A DNA stretch of 5,787 nucleotides from Desulfurococcales archaeon (GTDB taxonomy: Archaea > Thermoproteota > Thermoprotei_A > Sulfolobales > Desulfurococcaceae), in assembly GCA_027028805.1 (NCBI GenBank), contig JALVHX010000044.1, positions 1-5,787 of the forward strand. The letters run 5' to 3'. How positions within the stretch are numbered: the first letter of the stretch is position 1; every line of letters begins with the position of its first letter. Below, piece by piece: positions 4,575-5,787 of this stretch. A program made the translations under genes and the position numbers. The notes below the pieces were generated by a model, which did not search any database, had not been told where the DNA came from, and saw only the letters and a list, made by a program, of their open reading frames with translations.

Positions 4575-5787
4575 ATGCTGGTAAGGAAGAAGGGAAACAG
4601 ATGGCTAGACTACATAGTCTCCGATACCATAAGACGTATTCAGAGCGTCGAAGACGTGTTCCTCGAGAGAATCAAGGAATCGGCCGAGAAACCACTATAC
4701 TATACAGCATTCATCATACCCTATACCCTGTGCCATGCAGAGAAGGGGAAGGCAGCTATCGATATATACCGTGCCCTGCTCGGCGAACAATACGCGGAGT
4801 ATAGCGGTGTGACGGCAAAGCTTGCATCTATATGTAAAACTATTCACGAGGAAAGCCCCGACAACGTTATAGAGGAGCTCCGCTCGCTTCTCGGAGACGA
4901 CATGGATACGGTGTTAGCGTCAGCAGAACTTCTCATACGGGTTCTACACAGAACTATGAGGGGGCGAGAGGAGGCGGAGGCCGCTATTAGGGCGGCGAGA
5001 GCCTATTCTCTCCTCGAGAACAGGGTGCTACCATATGTATATGTAGACGAGAGCCTGTTGCGCGAATACCTACTCATAAGCCGCCTGCTGGGGGAGCGAG
5101 GAGCCGTCGTCAACGATGTTATCACACGGATAGTGAACACCGCCTCAAAGCTACTGATACGAGGCTACACGGTGGCCTTTACGGGGCCTAACGGGGTCGG
5201 TAAACACGTCCTCTCATATCTTGTTGCAAAGAACCTGATGAGCCATGGGATACGTGTCGCTGTATCCAAGAAGTTGAACAGGGGGAGACGCGGCGTACTC
5301 CAAATAGTGCCGCTAATAGATAAACTAAACAGCCACTATAGGTTATGGAAATTCTTCTTTACACAACCAGAGGAGACCTTGCTCGTAATAGATCCTGATA
5401 CATATAAATGGCTTGTGGTCAACGGCTTCATATCGGAGTCGAATATACAGCTGGTTAACTACAAGAGGATGGTCTCGCAGAGCGAGACGCGTTTCACGAA
5501 GAGCTTTATCGTGATCGAGATATCTCCCGAGATATATAGCGAGGAGACACTTAGAAAAATACATGAGAAATGGTGTGGCTCACCCAGCTTAGCTGATGGA
5601 TCCACGCTACCCCTAGACATAGTATTGGAGTGCCTAATCGACGGAGAAAATGACCCCTATAACATGCTACGTGAGAGATACATGAAGCTAGGCGAGCCGG
5701 GTCGCCACGCTATACATGTAGCCTTGGCCGCTAGAACTAAGACTGTTCACGCCTCAGCCATAGCTGGGGCGAAGCCGCCGGAGCCAC
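4575..5787 (+). CDS. P-loop NTPase-like protein of unknown function (partial, 3' end outside window)
   Basis: From ATG 4575 the frame runs 404 codons to the window edge without a stop, so the C-terminus is missing. An in-frame TAA at 4548-4550 with no start codon between makes ATG 4575 the earliest start. Residues 1-190 are predicted mainly helical, rich in Glu, Arg and Leu. Residues 197-215 (strand GYTVAFT, then GPNGVGKH, 204-211) form a Walker A loop with K210, but histidine replaces the usual serine or threonine. Residues 267-274 (ETLLVIDP) look like a Walker B strand ending in D273. No signal peptide or membrane segment is visible. The layout, a helical front domain before a P-loop domain, recalls ATPases and DNA/RNA-handling proteins, but I do not recognise the family. 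It diverges from the RecJ/Cdc45-like gene. Codon use matches its neighbours, so there is no sign of recent transfer. Nucleotide binding is inference. Confidence 0.75.
   Translation, partial: MLVRKKGNRWLDYIVSDTIRRIQSVEDVFLERIKESAEKPLYYTAFIIPYTLCHAEKGKAAIDIYRALLGEQYAEYSGVTAKLASICKTIHEESPDNVIEELRSLLGDDMDTVLASAELLIRVLHRTMRGREEAEAAIRAARAYSLLENRVLPYVYVDESLLREYLLISRLLGERGAVVNDVITRIVNTASKLLIRGYTVAFTGPNGVGKHVLSYLVAKNLMSHGIRVAVSKKLNRGRRGVLQIVPLIDKLNSHYRLWKFFFTQPEETLLVIDPDTYKWLVVNGFISESNIQLVNYKRMVSQSETRFTKSFIVIEISPEIYSEETLRKIHEKWCGSPSLADGSTLPLDIVLECLIDGENDPYNMLRERYMKLGEPGRHAIHVALAARTKTVHASAIAGAKPPEP

Noticed and set aside
4517..4804. A 95-codon plus-strand frame covering the start of the P-loop gene.
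   Set aside because: It is basic and low in pattern and ends at 4804, whereas the frame from ATG 4575 stays open for over 400 codons with Walker motifs and has a well-placed TATA box.
1..5787. CRISPR array, insertion sequence, integrase or defence island.
   Set aside because: No regularly spaced repeats, transposase or integrase motifs, or terminal inverted repeats were seen; every recognised gene is a core-type gene with uniform codon use.

Overview
The window looks like core chromosome of a hyperthermophilic crenarchaeon (Thermoproteota), most probably of the Desulfurococcales type. Three things point there: an archaeal eS1/S3Ae ribosomal protein and a KEOPS Pcc1 subunit encoded side by side; frequent ATA, AGG and AGA codons, with GTG or TTG starts at three of the six genes; and TATA-type promoter boxes about 25-30 bases before several starts, which imply short or absent leaders. 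Exact placement is inference. I see no insertion sequence, CRISPR array, tRNA or rRNA gene.

Layout, right to left on the minus strand. (1) Positions 4488-3041 hold a degenerate DHH/RecJ-family protein, a candidate archaeal Cdc45/RecJ-like replication factor. It overlaps the KEOPS subunit gene pcc1 by four bases, and a perfect Shine-Dalgarno sequence sits at the end of the first gene. (2) rps3ae follows at 3008-2349 after a 32-base gap that carries its own TATA-like box. (3) A 319-base gap (2030-2348), AT-rich in the half next to rps3ae, contains a promoter-like box and a hairpin-forming stretch, possibly a structured leader or small RNA. (4) A THUMP-SPOUT RNA methylase gene (2029-896) overlaps the next gene by 68 bases in another frame. 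(5) A sugar-phosphate nucleotidylyltransferase with a C-terminal left-handed beta-helix runs off the left edge.

On the plus strand, a P-loop protein of unknown function starts at 4575 from a compact divergent promoter region and runs off the right edge. It has a histidine where the Walker A serine or threonine should be.

The theme is information processing: translation (S3Ae), tRNA modification (Pcc1, for t6A; the THUMP-SPOUT protein, on an unknown RNA) and probably the replication fork (RecJ/Cdc45-like). Archaeal RecJ/Cdc45-like genes are known to sit between ribosomal protein genes and pcc1/rps3ae, and this neighbourhood supports identifying a protein whose catalytic residues are mostly gone. 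The most unusual items are that degenerate DHH protein, the odd P-loop protein diverging from it, the long SPOUT/nucleotidyltransferase overlap and the structured stretch before the SPOUT gene.
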